Below, one piece after another: positions 45,266-51,798 of a DNA stretch of 51,798 nt. Every line of letters starts with the position of its first letter. The first letter of the stretch is position 1. Source of the DNA: JADJLQ01 sp040007895 (GTDB taxonomy: Bacteria > Bacteroidota > Bacteroidia > Chitinophagales > Saprospiraceae); contig JBDTUE010000004.1 of NCBI GenBank assembly GCA_040007895.1, positions 1-51,798 on the forward strand, written 5' to 3'. The position numbers and the translations under genes were made by a program. Below the pieces are notes generated by a model. The model was given only the letters and a program-made list of their open reading frames with translations. It was not told where the DNA came from and made no database searches.

Positions 45266-45306
45266 TGTCATGCAGCGCTGAAATTAAAATGCATTACCTT
45301 TAAAAG

Positions 45307-46215
45307 GTGCGTCTATTAATATACATTCTCCACTTTTTACTTTTATCTCCTTGTCTTTCTGGACAAGATATTGATACCAGCTCCACGACTAAACTGGTTT
45401 TATTGGGTACCGGTACGCCCAATGCTGACCCTGATCGTTTTGGTCCTTCTTTGGCTATCGTCGTACGAGGCACATCCTATATAGTGGATTGTGGAGCCGG
45501 AGTAGTGAGGAGGGCTGCTGCTGCTGCACGAAAAGGTGTAGATGGATTACAAGCAACTTTTTTAAATCATTTATTTATTACTCATTTACATTCTGATCAT
45601 GTCACAGGATATCCGGATTTTATTTTAACTCCAGCAGTATTGGAAAGAAAAGGACCATTAACTGTATATGGACCAAAAGGCATCAAGTATATGACGCGGC
45701 ATATCCTGAAAGCCTATCATGAAGATATTGACATTCGTATACACGGCTTAGAACAGGGCTCTCTAAGTGCATATCAGGTCAACGTCACTGAAGTAAAACC
45801 AGGTATCATTTACAAAGACTCTAATCTGATAGTCAAAGCTTTTAAAGTGAATCATGGTTCGTGGAAAGAAGCTTTTGGTTTTAGATTCGAAACACCGGAT
45901 AAGATCATTGTAATATCTGGTGACTGTACCTATAGCCAAAGCATTATTGAAAATGCTAAAGATTGCGATATCCTGGTGCATGAAGTTTATTCTGAAGAAG
46001 GTTATGCAAAACGACCTCCTAAATGGAAAACATATCATGCTCAGTTTCATACTTCCACTTCACAACTTGCAACTATCGCCAATGCAGTGAAACCTAAACT
46101 AGTAGTCCTTACCCATCAGCTCATCTGGGATTCTACCGAGCAAAAATTATTGGATGAAATACGGGCATTGTACTCCGGTAAGGTTGTTTCCGGGCATGAT
46201 CTGGATATCTTTTGA
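45307..46215 (+). CDS. Exported metallo-beta-lactamase-fold hydrolase
   Basis: The 302-residue protein starts at a GTG and has a signal peptide (RLLIYILHFLLLSPCLSGQ). The MBL metal motif THLHSDH (His93, His95, Asp97, His98) is followed by GDCTYS and THQLIW. The RNase Z-like layout suggests hydrolysis of a phosphodiester, lactone or arylsulfate-type ester in the periplasm; the substrate is unknown. Confidence 0.9.
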   Translation: MRLLIYILHFLLLSPCLSGQDIDTSSTTKLVLLGTGTPNADPDRFGPSLAIVVRGTSYIVDCGAGVVRRAAAAARKGVDGLQATFLNHLFITHLHSDHVTGYPDFILTPAVLERKGPLTVYGPKGIKYMTRHILKAYHEDIDIRIHGLEQGSLSAYQVNVTEVKPGIIYKDSNLIVKAFKVNHGSWKEAFGFRFETPDKIIVISGDCTYSQSIIENAKDCDILVHEVYSEEGYAKRPPKWKTYHAQFHTSTSQLATIANAVKPKLVVLTHQLIWDSTEQKLLDEIRALYSGKVVSGHDLDIF

Positions 46216-46256
46216 TAAGCTCGGAGACTATACAACCACACCTATTTGATTCTTAA

Positions 46257-46264
46257 TACATTTG
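46257..46264 (+). promoter_or_regulatory. -7 box TACATTTG directly before nitroreductase start
   Basis: TACATTTG fits TAnnTTTG and ends 4 bases before the ATG at 46269, so transcription would begin at or just inside the start codon, implying a leaderless message or a later start. The match may be chance. Confidence 0.3.
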
Positions 46265-46268
46265 TCAT

Positions 46269-46991
46269 ATGACATTATCAGAAATAGTTCATCACCGGAG
46301 ATCTGTACGCAAATTTGATCAGGTACATCCTTTCGATCATGAAGCTGTAACCCATGCTCTGGAGTTAGCTATCCTGGCCGCTAATTCATCCAATTTGCAG
46401 ACCTGGGAATTTTACCGGCTTAGAGATAAAGAAAAAATAAAACATATGGTCCCCTTATGTCTAAAGCAAAATGCAGCACGATCCGCTTCGGAACTTGTAC
46501 TCTTTGTCTGCAGAAAAGATTTGTGGCGATCACGAACCAAATGGCACCTCGATAATATACACCGCGAAATCAAAGAGGGAAAAGGAGATGAAAGTCGTCA
46601 TAAAAAAGGCATCCGGTATTATGGAACATCCATTCCATATCTTTATAGAAACGATATCTTTTTTTTACATACTCTTGTCAGAAAGTTCAATCTTCTTTTT
46701 AAACATTTGACAGGCAAACCATTTCTAAACTGGACTTCATCTTCTGATACCAGGGTAGTAACACATAAATCACTTGCTTTGGCTGCAGCCAATTTTATGC
46801 TTAGTATGACCGATCAGGGTTATGACACTTGCCCTATGGAAGGATTTGATGAATTTAAAGTAAAACGTTTCCTGAAGCTTCCGTCCACGGTAGAGATAGG
46901 AATGATTGTAGCTTGTGGTAAAGGATTGCCCGAGGGAATTTATACAGAAAGACGGCGATTGGAATATCATGATGTAGTTCATGAATTATAA
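46269..46991 (+). CDS. Nitroreductase family protein
   Basis: The 240-residue protein has the flavin-binding N-terminus HHRRSVRKF (Arg10, Arg11, Ser12), AANSSNLQTWEFY, and ALAAANFMLSMTDQGYDTCPMEGF. It reduces nitro or other electron-poor substrates using FMN and NAD(P)H. Substrate is unknown. Confidence 0.92.
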   Translation: MTLSEIVHHRRSVRKFDQVHPFDHEAVTHALELAILAANSSNLQTWEFYRLRDKEKIKHMVPLCLKQNAARSASELVLFVCRKDLWRSRTKWHLDNIHREIKEGKGDESRHKKGIRYYGTSIPYLYRNDIFFLHTLVRKFNLLFKHLTGKPFLNWTSSSDTRVVTHKSLALAAANFMLSMTDQGYDTCPMEGFDEFKVKRFLKLPSTVEIGMIVACGKGLPEGIYTERRRLEYHDVVHEL

Positions 46992-47028
46992 TCACATCCG
47001 GAGTCCTCAATAATTTTATTTTTACAGG

Positions 47029-47721
47029 ATGAATACAAGACTTTTTAATATGGGTTTAGTGATCCTTTCCCTGTTTTTTACCCTTCAAAGTAAGGCACAA
47101 TTTGATGCCATGAATGGTAAAAGTATAACTGATTTTATATCCATTAAAAACAGCGAAGCTTTTGTTAAATCATCGGATATCGAAGGCAGTCCTTACGCCA
47201 GTGATTCTTTTAAACTGGGTAAAGTACATACTACAAAAGGTGTATTCAATGGCGTTTCTCTGAGATATGATCTTGTCAATGACTGGATAGAATATTTAGA
47301 GAAAGGGAAACATCTTATTCTTACTGCTGAACCCAGTATTATCAAGGTAGAAATAGACACGATCACGTTATACACACAACCCTTTTACAAAGAAGGCAAG
47401 CTTACGCTGGGATTTTTTAAAATGTTATTTGATAAGAATATCATCTTATTAAAACATCAATCTGTAAAGTTTAACGAAAAACCTCCGGTCAAAGCTGTTG
47501 AACTAACGAGCGTACCGGCCAGTTTTACTCCAGAGTCTGATCGATTTTTTATCCGATTTAGTAATATGGAAGCTAAACCTATTTTCTCCGTTAAAAAATT
47601 GGTCTCCACTTTTCCGGATCATGAAAAAGAACTTACTTCATTCGTTAAAAGAAAAAATATTAAATTGAATCAGGATGATTTGATAAGTCTTGTGACATAC
47701 TATTCTAAATTGAAAGAATAA
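47029..47721 (+). CDS. Exported protein of unknown function, tandem paralogue 1
   Basis: The 230-residue protein has a signal peptide (MNTRLFNMGLVILSLFFTLQSKAQ). The body shares a pattern with the next gene: DIEGSPYASDSFKLGKV, DLVNDWIEYLEKGKH, IKVEIDTITLYTQPFYKEGKL, KPPVKAVELTSVPASF and FPDHEKELTSFVKRKNIKLNQDDL. I do not recognise a known family. It is probably soluble in the periplasm or secreted. Confidence 0.8.
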   Translation: MNTRLFNMGLVILSLFFTLQSKAQFDAMNGKSITDFISIKNSEAFVKSSDIEGSPYASDSFKLGKVHTTKGVFNGVSLRYDLVNDWIEYLEKGKHLILTAEPSIIKVEIDTITLYTQPFYKEGKLTLGFFKMLFDKNIILLKHQSVKFNEKPPVKAVELTSVPASFTPESDRFFIRFSNMEAKPIFSVKKLVSTFPDHEKELTSFVKRKNIKLNQDDLISLVTYYSKLKE

Positions 47722-47830
47722 ATCATTTTATTATCGGATATCCCTTGGACAGGGTAGGACCGCTCATTCATTGAATTCTTTAAGTTTTAAGTTAGATTCG
47801 AATTATCCCAATACCATTACTTTTACAGAC

Positions 47831-48517
47831 ATGAATTTAAAACTAACAAGAATACCCTTTGTCGTTATAGGATTGATCTTCGTTCTTAACGCCTATACCC
47901 AATCTGATGTCGTCAGAGGGAATAATATTGCTGATCATCTTTTGATCAAACAACGGGAAGCCTTGACGAATCCTCCAGATATAGATGGTTCCCCTTATGA
48001 CAAAGATTCTTTTGCATTGGGAAATGTATATACGATGAAAGGTATATTTAAGGATATATCAATGCGTCAAGATCTGGTCAATGATTGGATTGAATTCAGG
48101 GAAAAAGGAGTTAGATATATCCTGGATCCCGGACCTAATATCATCAAAGTGGAACTAGATACCATTACATTATACACACAACCGGTTTATAAAGACGGGA
48201 AGTTGGCTATGGGTTTTTTCAAGGTTTTAGATGATGATAAAGTAAAATTATTAGTCCAAAAATCCATCCTATTCGTAGAGAAACCACCTGTGAAAGCATA
48301 TACATCAACTAATATTCCGGCAAAATTCGTCCGGGACGCAGACAAATATTATTTCAGAGTAGATAACCTGGAAGCAAAACGAATAAGTAATATCAAAAAA
48401 ATGATTGACTTATTTCCGGATCATCATAAAGAACTGACCTCTTACATTAAAAGAAAGAAAGTGGGTATCAATCAGGATGATTTACTGAAGCTATGGGCAT
48501 ATTACAATAAACTCTGA
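47831..48517 (+). CDS. Exported protein of unknown function, tandem paralogue 2
   Basis: From ATG 47831 (228 residues; a TTG at 47771 is unlikely) it has a signal peptide and matches the previous gene along its length: DIDGSPYDKDSFALGNV, DLVNDWIEFREKGV, IKVELDTITLYTQPVYKDGKL, KPPVKAYTSTNIPAKF and FPDHHKELTSYIKRKKVGINQDDLLKL. The tandem copies diverge throughout, so the duplication is not recent. Confidence 0.8.
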   Translation: MNLKLTRIPFVVIGLIFVLNAYTQSDVVRGNNIADHLLIKQREALTNPPDIDGSPYDKDSFALGNVYTMKGIFKDISMRQDLVNDWIEFREKGVRYILDPGPNIIKVELDTITLYTQPVYKDGKLAMGFFKVLDDDKVKLLVQKSILFVEKPPVKAYTSTNIPAKFVRDADKYYFRVDNLEAKRISNIKKMIDLFPDHHKELTSYIKRKKVGINQDDLLKLWAYYNKL

Positions 48518-48539
48518 AATTATTAAGTTTTTATTAAGC

Positions 48540-48566
48540 AGGTTGCATGGGATATGGATGCAACCT
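48540..48566 (+). terminator. Hairpin after tandem paralogue 2
   Basis: AGGTTGCAT (48540-48548) pairs perfectly with ATGCAACCT (48558-48566) over 9 bp, loop 9, followed by a pyrimidine-rich run. It lies after the paralogue stop and within the 5' extension of an alternative start (48547), which argues that the dioxygenase gene starts at 48610. Confidence 0.6.
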
Positions 48567-48609
48567 TACCTTCTCTTGCCCACCTTCCATTCAATCATAT
48601 ATAATATCT

Positions 48610-49341
48610 ATGCGCAGAGATCAGTTTTTAAGAAAAAGTTTGGGGATGATTACCATCCTTCCTTTTACAGCTACTATACTTTCATCGTGTACTAAAGATT
48701 CTGAAGGAGGTACGGATGTCAGTACCGATGGCTCTACGAATGGCAGTTCATCCGCTAATTGCACAATCACTAAATCTGAAACTGAAGGTCCTTTTCCTAC
48801 TCATGATCCCGCCTCCTATGTATTAAAGGATATCCGGTCAGATCGCGGCGGTGTGCCATTAAATGTAATGATTACGATTAAAAATAAAAATAATAGCTGT
48901 ACTGCGTTAGAAGGCGCCCTCGTAGATATATGGCATTGTGATGCTGACGGAAATTATTCTGAATACGGAGGATCAGGTATGCAGCCTACCAATCTTACTA
49001 ATGTACATTTTCTCAGAGGCAGACAGACTACTAACGCAAATGGTGTTGCAGGATACACCTCTATTTTCCCTGGTTGGTATTCAGGCCGTGCAGTACATAT
49101 TCATGTTCATATTTTTGATAAAACCGGTAAATCTTTGCTGGTTACCCAGATCGCTTTTCCTGCTGCAGTATGCGATACGGTATTCACCACAGCTACCGGT
49201 TTTTATAAAAAAGGCAAAGCCAATACCAGTAATGAAAGTGACAATGTATTCAGTGATGGATTTACAGACGAATTATCCGGATTGTCTGGTAATGTACAGG
49301 ATGGTTATACACTTACTCATAACATCGTGGTGAGTGCTTAG
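48610..49341 (+). CDS. Intradiol dioxygenase-like lipoprotein
   Basis: From ATG 48610 (243 residues) the signal ends LSSC (Cys27), a lipobox, so it is a lipoprotein. The core matches intradiol (protocatechuate 3,4-dioxygenase-like) enzymes: TEGPFP, ALVDIWHCDADGNYSEYGG and FPGWYSGRAVHIHVHIF. Predicted iron ligands are Tyr116, Tyr157, His163 and His165. Exported forms of this family act on unknown aromatic or polyphenol substrates. The next gene is a cupin-like protein, 9 bases after. Confidence 0.9.
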   Translation: MRRDQFLRKSLGMITILPFTATILSSCTKDSEGGTDVSTDGSTNGSSSANCTITKSETEGPFPTHDPASYVLKDIRSDRGGVPLNVMITIKNKNNSCTALEGALVDIWHCDADGNYSEYGGSGMQPTNLTNVHFLRGRQTTNANGVAGYTSIFPGWYSGRAVHIHVHIFDKTGKSLLVTQIAFPAAVCDTVFTTATGFYKKGKANTSNESDNVFSDGFTDELSGLSGNVQDGYTLTHNIVVSA

Positions 49342-49350
49342 GTTTTTCAG

Positions 49351-50025
49351 ATGGAAGTAGTCTTTCTACCCAATACATTTCACAAGACTGAACAAACTAA
49401 ATCTTTCAGAAAAAGAACTATTTTCAATGCAACCCAATCTGCAACTTCAGCTACGCTGAATACCGATTTTCATTTCTCAGAACTTAATGAACTCACATTA
49501 GGCAATGAAGGGTCTTATTCTATTAACCTGAATCCTGGCTATATGAATCTGATATTACCATTAGTCGGGGAGTTAATCACAGATCAAAAAAATAATATCC
49601 ATTCCATTGAACCTGGTCAGTTATTGAATTTAAATTCCAATATTTCTTCGGTAATAAAGCTAAGAAATGAGTCAAAGGTAGAGACGTCCTTATTCCTTCA
49701 AATAATATATAAGAATGATTCTTATAAATTGACTTCACAGGTTCATCCAGTAGACATCGAACAAGCAAATCAAAAATTGCATGACATTCCAATTTCACCC
49801 GAGGTGTCTTTATCGATTGGGAAATTTTTAGGACGGTTTGATTATGCCTTTGATATTAAAAAAAATGAACGAATTATTGCTTATGTTATATCCGGTGTTT
49901 TTGAATTAGAACACAGGTTACTTGAAGCAGGAGATGTGATGATATTATCCGGTGTGGATAAAAATCAACTTGAAATGGAATCATTAGCTGTAGAAAGTAT
50001 ACTATTGATATTGAAATCAACTTAA
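49351..50025 (+). CDS. Cupin-like protein next to intradiol dioxygenase
   Basis: The 224-residue soluble protein, beta-rich with no signal, has strand patterns of a double cupin or pirin-like fold (LPLVGELITDQKNN, IEPGQLLNLNSN, IAYVISGVFELEHRLLEAGDVMILSG). Histidine metal ligands are not clear. It is probably cotranscribed with the dioxygenase. The cupin/pirin assignment is tentative. Confidence 0.6.
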   Translation: MEVVFLPNTFHKTEQTKSFRKRTIFNATQSATSATLNTDFHFSELNELTLGNEGSYSINLNPGYMNLILPLVGELITDQKNNIHSIEPGQLLNLNSNISSVIKLRNESKVETSLFLQIIYKNDSYKLTSQVHPVDIEQANQKLHDIPISPEVSLSIGKFLGRFDYAFDIKKNERIIAYVISGVFELEHRLLEAGDVMILSGVDKNQLEMESLAVESILLILKST

Positions 50026-50038
50026 CGCTATCAAATTG

Positions 50039-50078
50039 AAAACAGGTTAGACTATTAATTTTATTGTAACCCTGTTTT
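50039..50078 (+). terminator. Terminator after cupin-like gene
   Basis: AAAACAGGTTA (50039-50049) pairs with TAACCCTGTTTT (50067-50078) with one bulged base. It ends in TTTT and begins in AAAA, so it may work in both directions. Confidence 0.6.
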
Positions 50079-50270
50079 AAGGTTCATTTCATTTTGGTTT
50101 ATAGAGCGCATTGCCTTAAGCTCATCAAGCAGGTCAAAAAATGAAATACCTGAAGCGTAAAATGTCATATAGTATAATGCGAGCTATGCCTGTTATCAAT
50201 GAGGTCGATGATTATCCTAAGACTTCCTGGTGTTCATCGAATATCTGATTCATTCATCTAATACAACCAA

Positions 50271-50323
50271 ATTTACTTATACAAATGACGCTTTGAATCG
50301 TCTTCTTTATAAGTAAATTTTTT
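50271..50323 (+). promoter_or_regulatory. Hairpin with T run abutting the next start codon
   Basis: ATTTACTTATA (50271-50281) pairs perfectly with TATAAGTAAAT (50308-50318), 11 bp, with an inner GACG/CGTC stem (50287-50302). Six T end directly at the ATG at 50324. It resembles an attenuator or start-site occluding stem. Confidence 0.5.
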
Positions 50324-51157
50324 ATGATTAATGACTCTTCGCCGCGAATTTATGTTTTCGCACTTTTCTACTTCATTATTTCTTGTAGTAAAGAAAATAA
50401 GACACCTGTCATCCCGCTACCTGACAATCTGTATTCATATACCACCATATTGGATATAGGCAATCAAAATGATGCATCGGATATACGTGTAGAAACTAAA
50501 GTGCTGAGCACATTAATGCCCAGTGAAATTGCAGAATCGAGATTGGTGATCGTCAAGTCAACAAAAACGATCGACATAGCTCAGATAAAATTATTATCAA
50601 CCAATACGTTTTATTCAATTCCAGTTTCCAACACCACTGTCCAAATATATAAATTACCTTCTTCATTAAAAGATAATGACGGGGATGTAATCCAGAATGA
50701 TGTAAATTACTTCTGCCTTATTGGGGTCATCGGTAAAAATGGATCAAGCCAGGTTGTAAAATCACCTGATTTTACTTTAGGTAATAAACCCATCTATGCC
50801 GGCGACTATGTAGGTACCTGGGAAGATTTGGGACCTCCCGGCCCTGCTACATTTCCCATGTCTTTACGGATAGCGAATGACTATACCGGCAATATGTTTT
50901 ATGCTAGTGCCAATTTCAAACCATTTGGCAAAGGGATATCTGATGCTGTGGTAATCATGGAAGTCAACGGTGCCACCATCAAATCATTTAAATTAAATCA
51001 ACTTATAAAGGAGTATACACCCACTTCTGATTGTCCGGCTCAAGCTATCCTCACCGGAAATATCTATGATGATGTAAATCTAAAATTAAATGATGTGAAC
51101 TGGGCAGATTGTGATGGCACCAGGATGGTAAGGCTTTCATTCAAAAGAATTAAATAA
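50324..51157 (+). CDS. Hypothetical lipoprotein
   Basis: The 277-residue protein has a short leader ending FIISC (lipobox, Cys21). The mature part is beta-rich and not in a family I recognise, with KPIYAGDYVGTWEDLGPPGP starting what may be a second domain. The next gene begins 5 bases after its stop. The start at 50324 directly follows a T-tailed hairpin. Confidence 0.75.
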   Translation: MINDSSPRIYVFALFYFIISCSKENKTPVIPLPDNLYSYTTILDIGNQNDASDIRVETKVLSTLMPSEIAESRLVIVKSTKTIDIAQIKLLSTNTFYSIPVSNTTVQIYKLPSSLKDNDGDVIQNDVNYFCLIGVIGKNGSSQVVKSPDFTLGNKPIYAGDYVGTWEDLGPPGPATFPMSLRIANDYTGNMFYASANFKPFGKGISDAVVIMEVNGATIKSFKLNQLIKEYTPTSDCPAQAILTGNIYDDVNLKLNDVNWADCDGTRMVRLSFKRIK

Positions 51158-51162
51158 TACAC

Positions 51163-51702
51163 ATGAAGAAAATTATTCAATTTTTCATATTCAGTGGTGC
51201 CGTATTATTTACTTATTTTTCTTGTAAAAAAGAATCTATCACCCCTACACCTGTTCCAGTAAATACTCCGGAGTTTATCGCTGATGATAATACGTTTACT
51301 GATTACAATAAGTGGACTTTACTGGCTGAGCGCACAGGAAAAGATCCTTTATTAGGCATATTCCACAATGCCGATGTGCCGGGAATTATACGTAAAGTAT
51401 ATATCAAAGACAATGCACAGCGAGTCAATGGTCAATACCCTGTCGGTACCATCATCGTCAAAGAATATCGAAATGCTAATGGGACATTAGCTGATTTTGA
51501 TCAATTGGCTATGGTGAAGAGAGGAGGTGTGTCATTTAATACTGCATTCAATAATTGGGAATGGTTCCGTTTAGATCGCACGAATACTAAAATAGCCGTG
51601 ATCGCTGGTGAAATCATCAGAGGTGGTACACTGGGTGACAATGCCTGCAATAATTGTCATAGCGGGGCGAAAAATAAAGATCTGGTATTTACCGGTAATT
51701 AA
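51163..51702 (+). CDS. Cytochrome P460-like lipoprotein
   Basis: The 179-residue protein has a signal ending YFSC (Cys21; lipoprotein) and a P460-type pattern: YPVGTIIVKEY, NNWEWFRLDR and a C-terminal c-type haem motif CNNCH (Cys162, Cys165, His166). Such proteins bind a covalently attached haem and carry out redox chemistry on small nitrogen or organic compounds. It is probably cotranscribed with the lipoprotein gene before it. A hairpin (51744-51751 with 51764-51771) follows without a T tract. Confidence 0.85.
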   Translation: MKKIIQFFIFSGAVLFTYFSCKKESITPTPVPVNTPEFIADDNTFTDYNKWTLLAERTGKDPLLGIFHNADVPGIIRKVYIKDNAQRVNGQYPVGTIIVKEYRNANGTLADFDQLAMVKRGGVSFNTAFNNWEWFRLDRTNTKIAVIAGEIIRGGTLGDNACNNCHSGAKNKDLVFTGN

Positions 51703-51798
51703 GCTTTTTAATCATACAAATCCTTTAGAAGTAAGTTTTTGGTAAATGGGGTGACTGCGGTTGCCCCATTTCATTTGAGCAATGCTTCGATTTTTGAT

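Noticed and set aside
45296..45308. ACCTTT/AAAGGT symmetric sequence overlapping the GTG of the MBL gene
   Set aside because: Short and includes a start-codon-proximal purine run; likely a ribosome-site coincidence.

Overview
The window looks like a chromosomal segment of a Bacteroidota bacterium, most probably in or near the Saprospiria. The evidence is low GC, a TonB-dependent receptor paired with a DUF4249 lipoprotein, a type IX secretion C-terminal domain, several lipoproteins, an ECF sigma factor with a short anti-sigma-like partner, and Bacteroidota-type -7 boxes (TAnnTTTG). The taxon is inferred from content. I see no rRNA, intact tRNA, CRISPR array, transposase, integrase or phage gene.

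Layout. 1-4843 (minus strand): a TPR protein cut by the left edge, a small lipoprotein, a GlsB/YeaQ membrane protein, and a TIR-transmembrane-TPR protein. 5060-9130 (plus): an AraC regulator, then YceI, an extradiol dioxygenase, a carboxylesterase and a TauE/SafE permease. The regulator and yceI share a palindromic element just upstream of their -7 boxes. 9459-15489: a small acidic ORF that looks frameshifted, a HEAT-cyclophilin lipoprotein overlapping gcvT, a convergent phosphohexomutase, and a SWIB protein with a histone-like lysine-rich tail. 15602-24390: a TonB receptor/DUF4249 pair, an esterase-propeller fusion, a FtsX-type permease, and an aminotransferase/omega-amidase pair. 24624-27769 (minus): a compact three-gene operon of a SET protein, an ATP-grasp ligase, and an ATP-grasp ligase fused to a second SET domain. 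28705-38545: ECF sigma and anti-sigma-like protein, P-loop kinase-like protein, DM13 lipoprotein, YkgJ, GntP permease, M61 peptidase, pterin dehydratase, amidohydrolase, RlmF, a structured putative RNA, and an aquaglyceroporin. 38584-51702: GH172, sulfatase and Tat-type Gfo/Idh/MocA oxidoreductase, GNAT, a T9SS beta-helix protein, an MBL hydrolase, nitroreductase, two tandem paralogues of unknown function, an intradiol dioxygenase lipoprotein with a cupin-like neighbour, and two lipoproteins, the last a P460-type c-haem protein.

The strongest candidate for an undescribed system is the SET/ATP-grasp operon. Two SET proteins keep the NHxCxPN motif, the catalytic tyrosine and a CxCx4C post-SET zinc site, and both ligases keep the ATP-grasp catalytic residues. 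A peptide-ligation plus lysine-methylation pathway is the natural hypothesis. The SWIB protein's lysine-rich tail, about 9 kb away, is one conceivable methylation target. Other points worth checking are the structured RNA before the aquaporin, the AraC/YceI operator, the TIR protein with a conserved catalytic glutamate, and the apparent frameshift in the small acidic ORF.
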